DNA of 64,000 nucleotides from Alcaligenes parafaecalis (GTDB lineage Bacteria > Pseudomonadota > Gammaproteobacteria > Burkholderiales > Burkholderiaceae_B): the NCBI RefSeq assembly GCF_026344135.1, contig NZ_JAPKNA010000005.1, positions 124,001 to 188,000 on the forward strand, in the 5' to 3' direction. Each line of letters opens with the position of its first letter. Positions within the stretch are counted from its first letter, which is position 1. The position numbers and the translations under genes were made by a program. The notes beneath the pieces are model-generated. The model worked only from the letters and a program-made list of their open reading frames with translations, did no database searches and had not been told where the DNA came from. Positions 33,714-41,677 of this stretch are shown piece after piece.

Positions 33714-34607
33714 TCAGCAGACCTTCGTCGACCCCAAATGCTGCAACAAGCGCTGCATGGGTTTGGATAGGGCGTCCCAGTCCTGATAACACAGGCACAG
33801 GGAGCGCTTGGCCCAGGTGTCACTCAAAGGCCGCGCTACAAAGCCATGACGGCGCTTGTAGCGGCTGGCTACGCCTTGCGGCACAATCCCCAGGCCTACA
33901 CCGTGGGCCACCATCTGGCACAGCCCCTCGAAGGTTTTCATGCGGATGCGCTGCGCCAAAACATGGCCCGCAGCGCGAGCATGTTCGTCGATATGGTCTT
34001 GCAAGGCATTGCCGGGCATCAGGCCCACGAATGGCTCATGCAGAACATCCTGCAAACTCAATTTGCTGTGTGTCGCCAAGGGATGAGCCGCAGCCATAAT
34101 CAGCACCAGATGATCCTTGGCGACCGGCTCCAGCACCAGTCCCGGTGCCTGCACCGCATCCGACACCACACCGGCCTCGGCCAAGCCCGCAGCAACCGTA
34201 CGCGCAATATCAGCGCTGGTGCGCTCTTTCAGTTCGATATGCAGATTGGGCCGTTGCGCCAACCAGGGTGCCAGACGGGACGGCAGAAATTCGGTTAAGG
34301 CCGCCGTGTTCGCATACAGGTGCAAGGTCCCCCGCGCCCCGACCGCAAAATCCTGCAATTCACCTTTCAGCAGATCATGCTGACGCAGCATCAGACGGGC
34401 ATGATGGGCCAGAGCCTCACCCGCCTCCGTGGTCACTACTCCACGCGGCAGACGCTCCAGCAGGGCAACGCCCGCATCGTCCTCAATACGACGCAAACGC
34501 TCGCTGGCCGAGGCCAAAGCCAGATTCGCGCGTGCCGCCCCCTGTGTGATGCTGCCTGCATCCACAATGCTCAAGAACAAGTGAAGATCTGCCAGACTCA
34601 GTCGCAT
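33714..34607 (-). CDS. LysR-family transcriptional regulator
   Basis: 297-aa regulator with an N-terminal winged helix-turn-helix (residues about 3-60: LADLHLFLSIVDAGSITQGAARANLALASASERLRRIEDDAGVALLER, shown here only by its ends LADLHLF and GVALLER). A LysR substrate-binding domain follows (about 90-290; VSDAVQAPGLVLEPVAKDHLVLI region). ATG 34607 has CAGGAG 5 bases upstream. Divergent from a TauE/SafE-type exporter gene, with a LysR-type dyad in the shared intergenic space, so it probably controls that gene and itself. The effector is unknown. Confidence 0.9.
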   Translation of the reverse strand: MRLSLADLHLFLSIVDAGSITQGAARANLALASASERLRRIEDDAGVALLERLPRGVVTTEAGEALAHHARLMLRQHDLLKGELQDFAVGARGTLHLYANTAALTEFLPSRLAPWLAQRPNLHIELKERTSADIARTVAAGLAEAGVVSDAVQAPGLVLEPVAKDHLVLIMAAAHPLATHSKLSLQDVLHEPFVGLMPGNALQDHIDEHARAAGHVLAQRIRMKTFEGLCQMVAHGVGLGIVPQGVASRYKRRHGFVARPLSDTWAKRSLCLCYQDWDALSKPMQRLLQHLGSTKVC

Positions 34608-34623
34608 GTCCACTCCTGATAAC

Positions 34624-34642
34624 CCTTCGGATAAACCGAAGG
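34624..34642. promoter_or_regulatory. LysR-type operator between lysR and tauE genes
   Basis: Perfect dyad CCTTCGG-N5-CCGAAGG, containing the T-N11-A core of LysR boxes (T34627 and A34639), located 17 bases before the regulator start and 55 before the exporter start. Confidence 0.6.
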
Positions 34643-34696
34643 ATACCGCCTTAAATCCACATTGTGTGCCCCTGCCTGCCACGCTTCAATACAGGC

Positions 34697-35443
34697 ATGC
34701 ACGAATCTCTCTCTTTCCTTCTTCTGATTGGCGTCACTTTCCTGGTTGCGGGCATGGTCAAAGGCATTACCGGCATGGGCCTGCCTACGGTCGCCATGAG
34801 CTTGCTGGGCCTGGTGATGTCACCCGCCTCGGCCGCCGCCTTGCTGGTGCTGCCGTCTTTCATCACCAATGTCTGGCAATGCTTTGCCGGGCCGTCCATG
34901 CTGGCTTTGATGCGCAGGCTCTGGTTCATGATGCTGACCATTGTGCTGGGCACACTCTGGGGCGCATCGCTGCTGGCCAGTACCTCGCCACAACTATCGG
35001 GCATGGCCTTGGGCATCGCACTGCTGGTTTACGCAGGCTATGCGCTTATCGCCCCCGCCCTGACGGTGTCGCCCCGTTTCGAGCCCTGGCTTTCGCCTTT
35101 GATTGGTCTGGTGACCGGTATCGTCACCGGCATTACCGGCGTCTTTGTGATGCCCGCCGTACCGTATCTGCAAGCCCTGAATCTGGACAAGGACGAGCTG
35201 GTGCAAGCCCTGGGGCTGTCCTTCACCATCTCTACCATCGCGCTGGCGGGTGGTCTGTTCATGCACGATGTGTTCAAGCTCAGTCAGCTAGGCATGTCGA
35301 CCTTGGTGATTATTCCTTCTTTGCTAGGTATGTGGCTGGGACAAAAGATCCGCGTACGCATCAGCCCGCGTCGCTTCAAGCAATGCTTGCTGCTGTTTCT
35401 GGCTGTGCTGGGTTTGCAACTGATTATCCGTCCCTTTATCTAA
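34697..35443 (+). CDS. TauE/SafE family membrane transporter
   Basis: 248-aa polytopic protein with about eight predicted helices and the family's duplicated motif: TFLVAGMVKGITGMGLPTVAMSLLGL near the N-terminus (given in part as VKGITGMGLPTV) and LVTGIVTGITGVFVMPAVPYLQ in the middle. Members export sulfite, sulfoacetate or other small organic anions. ATG 34697 is preferred to the upstream GTG, which lacks membrane-segment support. Paired with a divergent LysR regulator. A sulfur-related role would fit the nearby sulfonate genes but is not shown. Confidence 0.82.
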   Translation: MHESLSFLLLIGVTFLVAGMVKGITGMGLPTVAMSLLGLVMSPASAAALLVLPSFITNVWQCFAGPSMLALMRRLWFMMLTIVLGTLWGASLLASTSPQLSGMALGIALLVYAGYALIAPALTVSPRFEPWLSPLIGLVTGIVTGITGVFVMPAVPYLQALNLDKDELVQALGLSFTISTIALAGGLFMHDVFKLSQLGMSTLVIIPSLLGMWLGQKIRVRISPRRFKQCLLLFLAVLGLQLIIRPFI

Positions 35444-35687
35444 GATCAGCTCAAGGCATTAAGGCCCGGCCACCCACTTCTTTACACCTAAACCACACTC
35501 TCTGAAATCAGCCAATTTCTTTTAAACTTAAATAAAAAACAAAACCATCCATCCACATGTAAATAAAGGATATTTCCAAAACCACCAAGCCCCGATCAGG
35601 GATAGCCCCCATGCACGCCAAGCCGCGCAACTTCTACACTAGGCATTGGTCACGCGCATCCTTATGCTCTGGAACAAGGGGTTCCCA

Positions 35688-36695
35688 ATGTCGGCAGAAA
35701 ATGGCTTGGATCTGTCGGTGTTGTACCGTCATCCAATCTTTCATTCGCACAGCGCCGAGCTGTCTCATCAGCCATTAAATCGGGCTATTTCCCGGCATGC
35801 CCTGCATTGGGGTCGAGGGCGCATCAACACCAGCCTTTACCGCCGCGATATTGACCAGATCAGCCTGATGCGGCTGGGCTACGGTGCCGAAGTGGAAATC
35901 CAGGCTGATGCCTTCGGCGACTTCTGTCTGGTGCAAATGCCTCTGCAAGGCACGGCTGAATTCATCAGCGACGGCCATCACAAATTAACGGCCTATCCGG
36001 GCGATATTGCGGTGGTATCCCCCCGCCATCATGTGCGCACCTTGTGGCAAGCCGGTTGTGAACAACTAATCATCAAAATCCCCTACAGCCTGTTTGATGG
36101 CGTGGGCCATCAGACGCTGGCGCAAGAGGGTATGACGCGGGGCTGTGTCTACAAGCTGGACCCCTGTATGGGCCCGCAATGGGCAAATCTCATCCAGCAC
36201 CTGCTTTTGCTCCCCACGCAAAACAGCGATCGTCTTGCGAGCTGGACGCAGCATATTGAAAATAGTTTGGCTTTGTTCTTGCTCTGTCATCCGGCCGATA
36301 CGCAAGCCGCGCAGGCTTTAATGGATGAATCCATGGGAGCCGCAGCCCGGGCAGGGCAAATGCGACTGCTCCAGGCCAAAAACTATGTGCTGGCGCATTT
36401 GCACAGCAACATCTCACTGGATGATCTGGCTCAGGCAGCGGGTGTGAGCCCCCGCTTCCTGCATCTGCTGTGCCGCCGTCACCATCAGCAATCCCCCATG
36501 AGCTGGGTACGCAATCTGCGTCTGGACGCCGCGCATCAAGTACTGCAAAACCGACCCCGCCCCAACGTCACCGAGGTGGCACTGGCGCATGGCTTTGGGC
36601 ATCTGGGGCGGTTTTCTGCCTACTATCAGCAACGCTTCAAGGAGCTGCCCCATCAAACGGGGCAGACACGGCACACAAGCCTCAAACAGTCTTAG
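35688..36695 (+). CDS. AraC/XylS-family transcriptional regulator
   Basis: 335-aa regulator with an N-terminal AraC-binding-like domain (about residues 25-190, including VQMPLQGTAEFISDG and YPGDIAVVSPRHHVRTLW). A C-terminal double helix-turn-helix covers about 230-325 (NYVLAHLHSNISLDDLAQAAGVSPRFLHLLCRR and VTEVALAHGFGHLGRFSAYYQQRF, abbreviated as SLDDLAQAAGVS and HGFGHLGRFSAYY). AAGGGG lies 6 bases upstream of ATG 35688. It converges with and overlaps by 4 bp the cupin dioxygenase gene, whose upstream region carries direct repeats resembling XylS half-sites. It is therefore the likely activator of that gene. Confidence 0.88.
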   Translation: MSAENGLDLSVLYRHPIFHSHSAELSHQPLNRAISRHALHWGRGRINTSLYRRDIDQISLMRLGYGAEVEIQADAFGDFCLVQMPLQGTAEFISDGHHKLTAYPGDIAVVSPRHHVRTLWQAGCEQLIIKIPYSLFDGVGHQTLAQEGMTRGCVYKLDPCMGPQWANLIQHLLLLPTQNSDRLASWTQHIENSLALFLLCHPADTQAAQALMDESMGAAARAGQMRLLQAKNYVLAHLHSNISLDDLAQAAGVSPRFLHLLCRRHHQQSPMSWVRNLRLDAAHQVLQNRPRPNVTEVALAHGFGHLGRFSAYYQQRFKELPHQTGQTRHTSLKQS

Positions 36696-37204
36696 ATGAA
36701 CATGGACTGGTTGATGGGCAGATTGTGCTTCTTACAGTAGCTGGTGTAGTGGTCGATCATCCAGAACACGTCAATGATTTCCAGGATGTTGTCGTTCTCG
36801 TCCAGGAACTCGATAGGCGTGCCCAGATGGAACAGGGTTTCCATGCCTTCGTCCGACACCAGAGTGTGAGTGCGGCCGGGGCTTTCGTGGATGTAATGGC
36901 CAGCACGAGCCACCCAATCGTATTCCTCGTAACGCAGGCTGCCGGACAGGATGTAGCCGGTCACCACAGCGCGGTGACGGTGGCGACCCAAAGAACCGCC
37001 CTTGTCGGCACGCATGATGTGCACCGAGGTGTTGTTGCGAATATCAAAGCTCAAGTGACGCAGCCAGATATTGGGGCCGAAGGGAATCCAGGGGGAGGTT
37101 TCTTCAGACGTATCGAAGTGGCCTTCAACCAGAGCGTATTCGTCGCGGACCTTGTCGATGCGCTTTTCGATCTCGATGTAGGGTGGGGTGCTGTTTTGAG
37201 TCAT
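36692..37204 (-). CDS. Cupin dioxygenase, 2,4'-dihydroxyacetophenone dioxygenase-like
   Basis: 170-aa single-domain cupin. The first cupin motif GRHRHRAVVTGYILSGSLRYEEYDW supplies two His ligands (in GRHRH) and the second, SPGRTHTLVS, supplies the third, as in the non-heme iron enzyme 2,4'-dihydroxyacetophenone dioxygenase of Alcaligenes. That enzyme cleaves the hydroxyacyl side chain to 4-hydroxybenzoate and formate. The family assignment rests on remembered resemblance, so a different alpha-hydroxyketone or anti-sigma-type cupin role remains possible. Its end overlaps the converging AraC gene. Probably activated by that regulator through the repeats at 37311-37357. Confidence 0.7.
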   Translation of the reverse strand: MTQNSTPPYIEIEKRIDKVRDEYALVEGHFDTSEETSPWIPFGPNIWLRHLSFDIRNNTSVHIMRADKGGSLGRHRHRAVVTGYILSGSLRYEEYDWVARAGHYIHESPGRTHTLVSDEGMETLFHLGTPIEFLDENDNILEIIDVFWMIDHYTSYCKKHNLPINQSMFI

Positions 37205-37625
37205 GACTTGTCTCTCTCATAGAAATAAAACCGCTGTGCTTGCGACACAGTCGGATGCCAATCCCCCGGATTGGCTTGTTTTCATTCTATGAAGCCGTTT
37301 GGCGCCGAACTATCCAGCTCTGGCACAACAGCAGCACGGATTATCCAGTTTTGGCACTCCGTGTCTGATCGCTCTCGTTCTACCCCCGAAAAACGAGCAC
37401 TTTCCTCCGCCCAAGCACTTTATTTGGCAGCTCATTTTTTCACATTCAACAATACTGATTTTCATAAGCAAATCAAAAGAGTAAGGACGTAAATCACCCA
37501 TAAACACATGAGTGATTTGTCTTTCGTGGCAGCCGCGATCAGGCATGTAATACAAGACATTGACTCGCACGGGTGCCCCCGTTTTCCGGCGGCGCCTCGC
37601 CCTGATTTCACTGCAAGGAATTGCC
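37205..37625. other. 421-bp divergent regulatory region
   Basis: Lies between the cupin dioxygenase (minus) and the FMN reductase (plus). No convincing gene. It holds the direct repeats and -10 described separately near the cupin side; on the sulfonate-operon side I find no clear promoter. Confidence 0.6.
37284..37357 (-). promoter_or_regulatory. AraC/XylS-type direct repeats and promoter of the cupin gene
   Basis: Two 16-base direct repeats, TATCCAGCTCTGGCAC (37311-37326) and TATCCAGTTTTGGCAC (37342-37357), start 31 bp apart (three helical turns). Read on the minus strand each contains TGCC-N6-GGATA, close to the XylS half-site TGCA-N6-GGNTA. On the minus strand TAGAAT (37289 to 37284) is a good -10. 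The -35 position 17 bp upstream (37312-37307) is poor and overlaps the proximal repeat by 2 bp, the geometry of activator-dependent XylS-type promoters. Confidence 0.6.
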
Positions 37626-38213
37626 ATGAGCCGCCCCCTGAAAACCGTGATTGTGAATGGGAGTTTGCACCGCCCGTCCCGCACTCAAGTGCTGCTGGAT
37701 GCACTGCGTGACACGCTGAACGACCAACTGGCACTGGACGTGCAAAACATCGAACTGGTCAGCCTGCTGCCCGAACTGGGCGCGGCCCTGTCCACCGATG
37801 CCTTGCCCGCCCATGCGCATCAGGCCATCAAGGCCATTGAGCAGGCCGACTTTCTGATTGTGGGCTCACCCATCTTTCGCGCAGGCATTCCGGGCCTGCT
37901 CAAGCACCTGTTCGATCTGGTCGACATGAATGCCCTGAACGGCACGCCCGTGCTGCTGGCCGCCACAGGTGGCAGCCAACGCCATGCCTTGGTCATCGAA
38001 CATCAGCTACGTCCCCTGTTCAGCTTCTTCCAGGCACTGACCTTGCCCATTGGCGTCTATGCCACGCCCGAAGACATTCAGGACGGCGAAGTCACTAGCG
38101 CAGCCTTGCAGCAGCACATACAACGCACGGTTGATCTGGCTGTGCCCGTGCTGCAAGGCATTCAAGCGCGCTTGCCTGTGAAAAACACCATTCTGGAGGC
38201 GCAAGCAGCATGA
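37626..38213 (+). CDS. NADPH-dependent FMN reductase (SsuE/MsuE type)
   Basis: 195-aa flavodoxin-fold reductase supplying FMNH2 to two-component monooxygenases. Visible: N-terminal VNGSLHRPSRTQVLLDAL phosphate-binding loop, ADFLIVGSPIFRAGIPGLLKHLFDLVD, and LLAATGGSQRHALVIEHQLRPLFSFFQAL, the last typical of SsuE/MsuE/SfnE. AAGGAA precedes ATG 37626, which is preferred over an upstream in-frame start. The stop overlaps the ssuD-type gene start (ATGA), so the reductase and its monooxygenase are made together. It may also serve the other flavin monooxygenases of the minus arm. Confidence 0.88.
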   Translation: MSRPLKTVIVNGSLHRPSRTQVLLDALRDTLNDQLALDVQNIELVSLLPELGAALSTDALPAHAHQAIKAIEQADFLIVGSPIFRAGIPGLLKHLFDLVDMNALNGTPVLLAATGGSQRHALVIEHQLRPLFSFFQALTLPIGVYATPEDIQDGEVTSAALQQHIQRTVDLAVPVLQGIQARLPVKNTILEAQAA

Positions 38214-39370
38214 GCCAGATCACCTCCACCACACCCGATATTTTCTGGTTTCTGCCCACTTCGGGCGACACCCGTTATCTGGGCAAATCCGACTTTGGCC
38301 GGGCACCCACTACCGAGTACCTGCGCAGCATTGCCGTCACAAGTGAAAACCTGGGTTATGACGGTCTGTTGATTCCTACCGGTGCCTCCTGCCTGGACCC
38401 TTGGGTGGTCGCAGCCAGCCTGGTGCCTGTCACCCAACGCATCAAATTGCTGGTGGCGCTGCGCACGTCTTTGGGATCACCGGTTGCCAGCGCACGGCAG
38501 GCCGCCTCGCTAGACCAGGCTTTGCATGGTCGCTTGCTGCTGAACGTGGTGCCTGGCGGCGATGCCACCGAGCTGGCTGCCGAAGGGATTTTTCTGGATC
38601 ACGACGCCCGCTACGAATACGCCAATGAATATCTGAGCATTTGGCGTCAATTGCTATCCGGCGAGACCATCAACTTCCAGGGCAAACACTTCAAGGTCGA
38701 GAATGGCCGCAACATCTTCCCTCCCGTGCAAAAGCCCTATCCCCCACTGTATTTCGGCGGTTCCTCGGACGCCGCCCACGAGCTGGCTGCGGAGCATGTG
38801 GACGCCTATCTGACTTGGGGTGAACCGCCTGCTGCCGTGGGCAAGAAATTTGAGGATATCCGTCGCCGTGCTGCCGCGCGGGGCCGAACATTGAAACTAG
38901 GCGTGCGTCTGCATGTCATCGTGCGGGAAACCAATGAAGAAGCCTGGGCCGAGGCTAACCGTCTGATCAGCAAATTGACCGACGAGGACATTGCCAAGGC
39001 ACAGGCCAATTACGCCACGATGGATTCGGTGGGCCAGAAACGCATGGCTGCCCTGCACGGTGGCCGCCGCGATCAACTGGAGGTGTCGCCCAACTTGTGG
39101 GCAGGCGTAGGCTTGGTACGGGGTGGGGCAGGCACCGCCTTGGTGGGCGATGCCAAGACCGTGGCCCAGCGCTTGCAGGAATACATAGACCTGGGGGCCG
39201 ACTCTTTTGTGCTCTCGGGCTATCCGCATCTGGAAGAATCCATACGCTTTGCCGAGCTGGTCTTCCCGCTGCTGGGCAAACGCGCCGTCACCGTCAGTGA
39301 TCGCGCCCAGACCGGCGGTGCCTTTGACGCACGGGGTGTACAAAACCAGCAACTTTCCTCTGCATCATGA
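38210..39370 (+). CDS. ssuD: FMNH2-dependent alkanesulfonate monooxygenase (SsuD/MsuD type)
   Basis: 386-aa bacterial-luciferase-fold enzyme that uses FMNH2 and oxygen to desulfonate alkanesulfonates to aldehyde and sulfite. It matches E. coli SsuD along its length: FWFLPTSGDTRYLG, IPTGASCLDPWVVA with the conserved active-site Cys, LHVIVRETNEEAWAEANRLI, and the mobile-loop/phosphate region SPNLWAGVGLVRGGAGTALVG, then LSGYPHLEES. MsuD (methanesulfonate) and SsuD are hard to separate by eye. It overlaps both neighbours by 4 bp. No ssuABC transporter is adjacent. Confidence 0.92.
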   Translation: MSQITSTTPDIFWFLPTSGDTRYLGKSDFGRAPTTEYLRSIAVTSENLGYDGLLIPTGASCLDPWVVAASLVPVTQRIKLLVALRTSLGSPVASARQAASLDQALHGRLLLNVVPGGDATELAAEGIFLDHDARYEYANEYLSIWRQLLSGETINFQGKHFKVENGRNIFPPVQKPYPPLYFGGSSDAAHELAAEHVDAYLTWGEPPAAVGKKFEDIRRRAAARGRTLKLGVRLHVIVRETNEEAWAEANRLISKLTDEDIAKAQANYATMDSVGQKRMAALHGGRRDQLEVSPNLWAGVGLVRGGAGTALVGDAKTVAQRLQEYIDLGADSFVLSGYPHLEESIRFAELVFPLLGKRAVTVSDRAQTGGAFDARGVQNQQLSSAS

Positions 39371-40224
39371 GCCAAAAAATAATCGACCTGCGCTGCCGAC
39401 CGGCCTTTCTGCACAAATTCTTCGGAGCCGAACCCGGTACGCCAGAACATGCCACTGCACGATGGCTGAACCGCCGCGTAGGCACTCGTGGCAGCGATAC
39501 CCACTTTGAAAAGTCACTTAGTCAGGAAGGGTTTCTGGAAGAAGTGCGTCAGGCCGGGCTGAGCAAAGCCGTTGTCGTAGGCCGCCATACACCATCGCAA
39601 CACTTGCCCAACGACACCATTCATCAGATCGTTCATGAGCATGATGAGCTGCTGGGAATTGCCGGTATAGACCCGGCTCTGCAAGGCGAGCAGGCAGCCT
39701 TGGCCGAAGCTGAACGCGCCATCAGGGAACTGGGCTTGTCCGGCCTTGATATCGAGCCGGGGTTTGGAGTCCCAGCCCGTCACCCGGATGACCTGATTTA
39801 CTGGCCTGTTTACGAGCTGGCCCGCCATTTGAAAGTACCCGTCTTTTTGATGAGCGGCCCCACCACGCCGGACCCGCGCTACAACGACCCGGCAGGACTG
39901 GCAAAAGTGGCCAAAGCCTTCCCGGATCTGCCTTTGGTGGTCTATCACGGCTACTGGCCTAATGTGCAGCAGGCCATAGGCCTGGCCTTTTTGCACGAGA
40001 ACGTACATCTGGTGCCGGATATGTATATCTTCCAGACTGGAAGTGAAGGGTATGTGCAAGCGGCCAACAGCTTTTTATCTGAACAGTTGCTGTTCGGTTC
40101 GTCTTATACCTTCCGTCCGATTCGCCAGAGTATTGAGGACTTTCAACAATTAGGTTTCAAGGACGCCATTTTGGACAAGCTGTTCTATGGCAATGCGGCC
40201 AGATTGTTTCAGTTGCCACAGTAA
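39367..40224 (+). CDS. Amidohydrolase-superfamily protein, metal site apparently degenerate
   Basis: 285-aa protein of the amidohydrolase_2 (ACMSD-like) TIM-barrel family: IAGIDPALQG, LGLSGLDIEPGFG, YWPVYELARHLKVPVFLMSGP, and YHGYWPNVQQAIGLA. The usual HxH metal motif near the N-terminus is replaced by DLRCRP, and the C-terminal FGSDxP aspartate is replaced in LLFGSSYTFRP. Classical metal-dependent hydrolysis may therefore be absent or different. Third gene of the ssuE-ssuD unit with a 4-bp overlap, so it likely handles a product or precursor of the sulfonate reaction. No specific reaction can be assigned. Confidence 0.8.
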   Translation: MSQKIIDLRCRPAFLHKFFGAEPGTPEHATARWLNRRVGTRGSDTHFEKSLSQEGFLEEVRQAGLSKAVVVGRHTPSQHLPNDTIHQIVHEHDELLGIAGIDPALQGEQAALAEAERAIRELGLSGLDIEPGFGVPARHPDDLIYWPVYELARHLKVPVFLMSGPTTPDPRYNDPAGLAKVAKAFPDLPLVVYHGYWPNVQQAIGLAFLHENVHLVPDMYIFQTGSEGYVQAANSFLSEQLLFGSSYTFRPIRQSIEDFQQLGFKDAILDKLFYGNAARLFQLPQ

Positions 40225-40309
40225 GCAGCCTGAAAAACCTACTTCGGCAGCGGCCAAGATCAGCGCTGCAAATCAAAAGCAGCATACGAAGCTACGAGAC
40301 TCAAAACAC

Positions 40310-40336
40310 AAAGGGCGCGAATGAATCGCGCCCTTT
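40310..40336. terminator. Bidirectional terminator between converging sulfur operons
   Basis: AAAGGGCGCGA (40310-40320) and its complement (40326-40336) with a 5-base loop lie between the amidohydrolase gene and the converging SfnB-like gene. T-rich sequence follows on both strands, though interrupted. Confidence 0.75.
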
Positions 40337-40366
40337 ATGTTGTTGCAGCTATATGGCCGCCTCAAG

Positions 40367-41665
40367 CTAGCTCCCTTTCGTCCCCACATGCCAGTAGTAC
40401 ACAGGCTCAGCTTCGTTCAGCAAAATGTCTCCCACCGAACGGGCTTTGTAGATCACCGGATTATGCGAAGCCAGAGCCCGCGCATTGCGCCAATGTCTAT
40501 CCAGGCGACGGGACTCTTCCAAAGCCGTAGAGCCACCCACATCGAACAAACGCGTGGCGGCCCTCAAGACCGGCTCGACTACAGCCACTTGTGCCTGCGC
40601 GGTACGCAGTTCCAGAGCATCCAGGGCCTTGCGCGAAACCTCCACCCCCGCCTGCCGTTGATCCGCAATCTCCTGCAAATGCACCGCCACATCACGCACC
40701 GCTAACTGGGCGATATAGGCCGTGCTGGCCAGCTCGCCCACGATATGCTGCACCAGCGGGTCATCCTTGGGCAATGCGGCACTGCCGTGGCTGAACACCC
40801 GTTTGCGCGCCTGTACATAGCTCACCGCATCACCTTGCAAGGCACGGGCGATGCCTGCCAGAGTCGCCAAATGAATCAACTGAAAATACGCAACCAAAGG
40901 CGTAGGTTCCTGGCGTGGAAAACGAATGATGGCGTTCTCGGGTACAAGGACGTCAGTCAGCACCGTGGTGCCCGATCCGGTCAGGCGTTGACCAAAGCCA
41001 TGCCAATCATCCAGACGTTCGACTCCGTCCTGATCGGTTGGCACTACGGCATGAACAGTCTCATCCTCTTGCCCGGGCACCGTGCTGCGAGCCACCACCG
41101 TGACCCAATCCGCGTACAAGGTGCCGGTGCTATAGAACTTGCGGCCATTCAAGCGCCATTGCCCAGGCTGCTCGGCATCGGGTGTCAGCGTGGTTTGCAA
41201 CTGCCCAACCGCGCCCAGGCCGGTCTCGGTCGTGGCATTGCCAAAAATCGCCCTTTGGCCCGCCAGCGGTAACCATTGGGCTTGCGTCGCTTCATCGCGA
41301 TCAATCAAGAGCCTGTCAATAAAACCAAAGTGTGGCCGCAAAATCTGCGCGACGTTGGAGTCTGCCGCGGCTAGGTCCTGGAACAGTTCAAAAAACACCG
41401 GAATGGATACGCCACTGCCACCCCATTGAGGCGGCACTCGCAGCGCCGTAAAGCCACTGTCTTTCAGCCACAGAATGGGTGCATAAGCCAAGGTGCGTGT
41501 GTGTTCACGTTCGGCAGCCGTGTCGGCAATACGATGAAAGAGGGCGCTGAAACGCCTACGCAGCGCACTCAGATCGGAAACTCGGGCAGGCGCTGCATTC
41601 GCGTTCCTGGCCAAGGCCGGTGCTGACGCAAGCTCTGGGGCAAAAACGGCAGTGTCATTAGTCAT
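40367..41665 (-). CDS. DszC/SfnB-like flavin monooxygenase (acyl-CoA dehydrogenase fold)
   Basis: 432-aa protein of the acyl-CoA dehydrogenase superfamily. It carries the C-terminal signature LDRHWRNARALASHNPVIYKARSVG seen in DszC, SfnB and related FMNH2-dependent monooxygenases (given in part as LDRHWRNAR). Domains: N-terminal helices (about 35-145), central beta domain with FGNATTETG and KFYSTGTLYADWVTV, C-terminal helices. The expected reaction is flavin-dependent N- or S-oxygenation or desulfurisation, not CoA-ester dehydrogenation. Its start is 12 bases after metQ4 ends, making a binding-protein/oxygenase pair at the end of the minus-strand cluster. Confidence 0.82.
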   Translation of the reverse strand: MTNDTAVFAPELASAPALARNANAAPARVSDLSALRRRFSALFHRIADTAAEREHTRTLAYAPILWLKDSGFTALRVPPQWGGSGVSIPVFFELFQDLAAADSNVAQILRPHFGFIDRLLIDRDEATQAQWLPLAGQRAIFGNATTETGLGAVGQLQTTLTPDAEQPGQWRLNGRKFYSTGTLYADWVTVVARSTVPGQEDETVHAVVPTDQDGVERLDDWHGFGQRLTGSGTTVLTDVLVPENAIIRFPRQEPTPLVAYFQLIHLATLAGIARALQGDAVSYVQARKRVFSHGSAALPKDDPLVQHIVGELASTAYIAQLAVRDVAVHLQEIADQRQAGVEVSRKALDALELRTAQAQVAVVEPVLRAATRLFDVGGSTALEESRRLDRHWRNARALASHNPVIYKARSVGDILLNEAEPVYYWHVGTKGS

Positions 41666-41677
41666 GGGGCTCGGGCC

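Noticed and set aside
37527..37545. Sigma-54 promoter starting at TGGCAG before the ssuE-type gene
   Set aside because: The GC element at the required downstream spacing is missing.
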